Source: ZC4RG29 sp964521255
GTDB lineage: Bacteria > Bacteroidota > Bacteroidia > Cytophagales > Cyclobacteriaceae
Length of the DNA stretch: 64,000 nt
Assembly (NCBI GenBank): GCA_964521255.1
Contig: CAZFRM010000017.1
Coordinates: forward strand, 1 to 64,000
Direction: 5' to 3'
Position numbers and translations under genes: made by a program
Notes under the pieces: model-generated
Told to the model about the DNA's origin: nothing
The model's database searches: none
What the model saw: the letters and a program-made list of their open reading frames with translations, nothing else
Shown here: positions 63,060 to 64,000 of the stretch, in pieces
How the letters are laid out: each line of letters opens with the position of its first letter
Numbering within the stretch: position 1 is the first letter of the stretch

Positions 63060-63956
63060 ATGTTCGAAGAATTTAAACATGCTTTTCAGCGGCATAATAA
63101 TGCTCACGTTCAATTGATCATTATTAATATCGTTGTGTTTCTTGCGCTTGGTATCCTGATGGTTTTTTCGTCGCTGCTTCACACAGAAAGTTTCTTTGAA
63201 TTTATCCATCATCAGCTTGCCATCCCGGCACCCTTTGATGATTTTATCCAACATCCCTGGACCATTGTTACGTATGCTTTTGTTCATGACCTCAGTGGCA
63301 TATTTCATATTTTTTTCAATATGCTTGTCTTCTACTGGTTTGGAAGATTGTTTATTGAATACCTGGGGAGTGATAAACTGATTGCCGTTTATGTTTTGGG
63401 TTTTCTTGCTGGCGGTATAGCGTACTTGTTGGTTTACAATTTCATTCCATTTTATAAAGAGAATATTCCTACCGGTGGAATGGTGGGAGCTTCTGCTGCG
63501 GTCTACGCCGTTACCGTTGCCTGTGCTACACTAATTCCAAATTATACATTCTATTTACTTTTTCTCGGACCTGTACGGATAAAATACATCGCTGCATTTT
63601 ACGTTGTTATTTCATTCATAGGTTCGGTTAGCTATACCAACGCAGGAGGAAATGTTGCTCACCTCGGTGGTGCATTAATTGGGTTCATATACATCAAACA
63701 ACTTCAATCCGGTGTAAACATTGGTAATTGGATAGTTATTTTTATCGATTGGATGAAGGGGCTTGCTAAACCCAGGCCAAAAGTAAAAGTATCCTACCGC
63801 AAAGAAGAACGACGCGCCCGCGAACAAAAGAAATCTGCCGATAGAATTTCTCAGGAAGAGATCGATGCTATCCTGGATAAGATTTCTGCCGGCGGTTATG
63901 AGAGTCTCACGAGAGAAGAGAAAGAGAAGTTGTTTAATGCATCGAAGAAAGGTTGA
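63060..63956 (+). CDS. Rhomboid family intramembrane serine protease with C-terminal tail
   Basis: The 298-residue protein has six helices with SGIFHIFFNMLVFY (~77), the catalytic serine in GMVGASAAVYA (~143) and the histidine in NVAHLGGALIG (~200). The cytoplasmic tail (about 235-298) is basic/acidic helical and ends in LDKISAGGYESLTREEKEKL, a motif common on rhomboids of Bacteroidota. It is a probable paralogue of the preceding gene. Confidence 0.92.
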   Translation: MFEEFKHAFQRHNNAHVQLIIINIVVFLALGILMVFSSLLHTESFFEFIHHQLAIPAPFDDFIQHPWTIVTYAFVHDLSGIFHIFFNMLVFYWFGRLFIEYLGSDKLIAVYVLGFLAGGIAYLLVYNFIPFYKENIPTGGMVGASAAVYAVTVACATLIPNYTFYLLFLGPVRIKYIAAFYVVISFIGSVSYTNAGGNVAHLGGALIGFIYIKQLQSGVNIGNWIVIFIDWMKGLAKPRPKVKVSYRKEERRAREQKKSADRISQEEIDAILDKISAGGYESLTREEKEKLFNASKKG

Positions 63957-64000
63957 TCAGTTATCTGTTAATCGTTAAAAGTTAATCGGTTGCAACCAAT

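Overview
The window looks like a chromosomal segment from a Bacteroidota bacterium, most likely order Cytophagales (a Chryseolinea/Ohtaekwangia-like lineage is my guess). The signs are a fused SecDF, FKBP-type lipoprotein isomerases, bacillithiol genes (bshA, ytxJ), a TonB receptor behind a TPP riboswitch, a fused E1 alpha/beta 2-oxoacid dehydrogenase, frequent TAnnTTTG -7 promoter boxes and a lack of strong Shine-Dalgarno sites. Species is inference; no search was run.

Layout. 1-432: 3' end of a 23S rRNA gene, 5S rRNA and terminator. 645-10342: housekeeping block (CorC/HlyC transporter, SecDF, uridine kinase, XTP pyrophosphatase, two double-domain FKBP lipoproteins, DHH phosphoesterase, ndk). 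10402-17480: duplicated-domain secreted protein, a sugar kinase/nucleotidyltransferase/permease module, and a TPP-riboswitch-controlled TonB receptor. 17606-27560: biotin carrier protein, pyrH-frr, PEP carboxylase, a 2OG-Fe(II) oxygenase, chromate transporter, TonB. 27671-35769: ytxJ, a 675-residue basic repeat protein, E1 alpha/beta fusion and a giant TPR protein. 36115-43264: degenerate nuclease-fold protein, then a tightly packed deoC-gapN-acyP-MBL-ATPase-murI run.

43400-46950 is the clearest accessory region: two small orphan genes, each followed by a related attC-like repeat, then a gene remnant and a complete AbiE type IV toxin-antitoxin pair with a palindromic operator. No integrase is visible.

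46957-63956 returns to core genes: HAD phosphatase, sucD, PhoH, a VWA/MoxR/AlbA_2 cluster, a fatty-acid hydroxylase-like protein, bshA, a GH3/beta-lactamase-fold fusion, mutL and two tandem rhomboid proteases.

Intergenic DNA carries several families of dispersed palindromic repeats. The most striking are two elements (11140-11331 and 47538-47647) that share a ~38-bp core but have different long perfect inverted arms, each flanked by direct repeats. The best candidates for something undescribed are these split-arm palindromes, the integrase-less attC-like cassettes, and the DUF4143 ATPase gene preceded by a 37-bp near-perfect palindrome.
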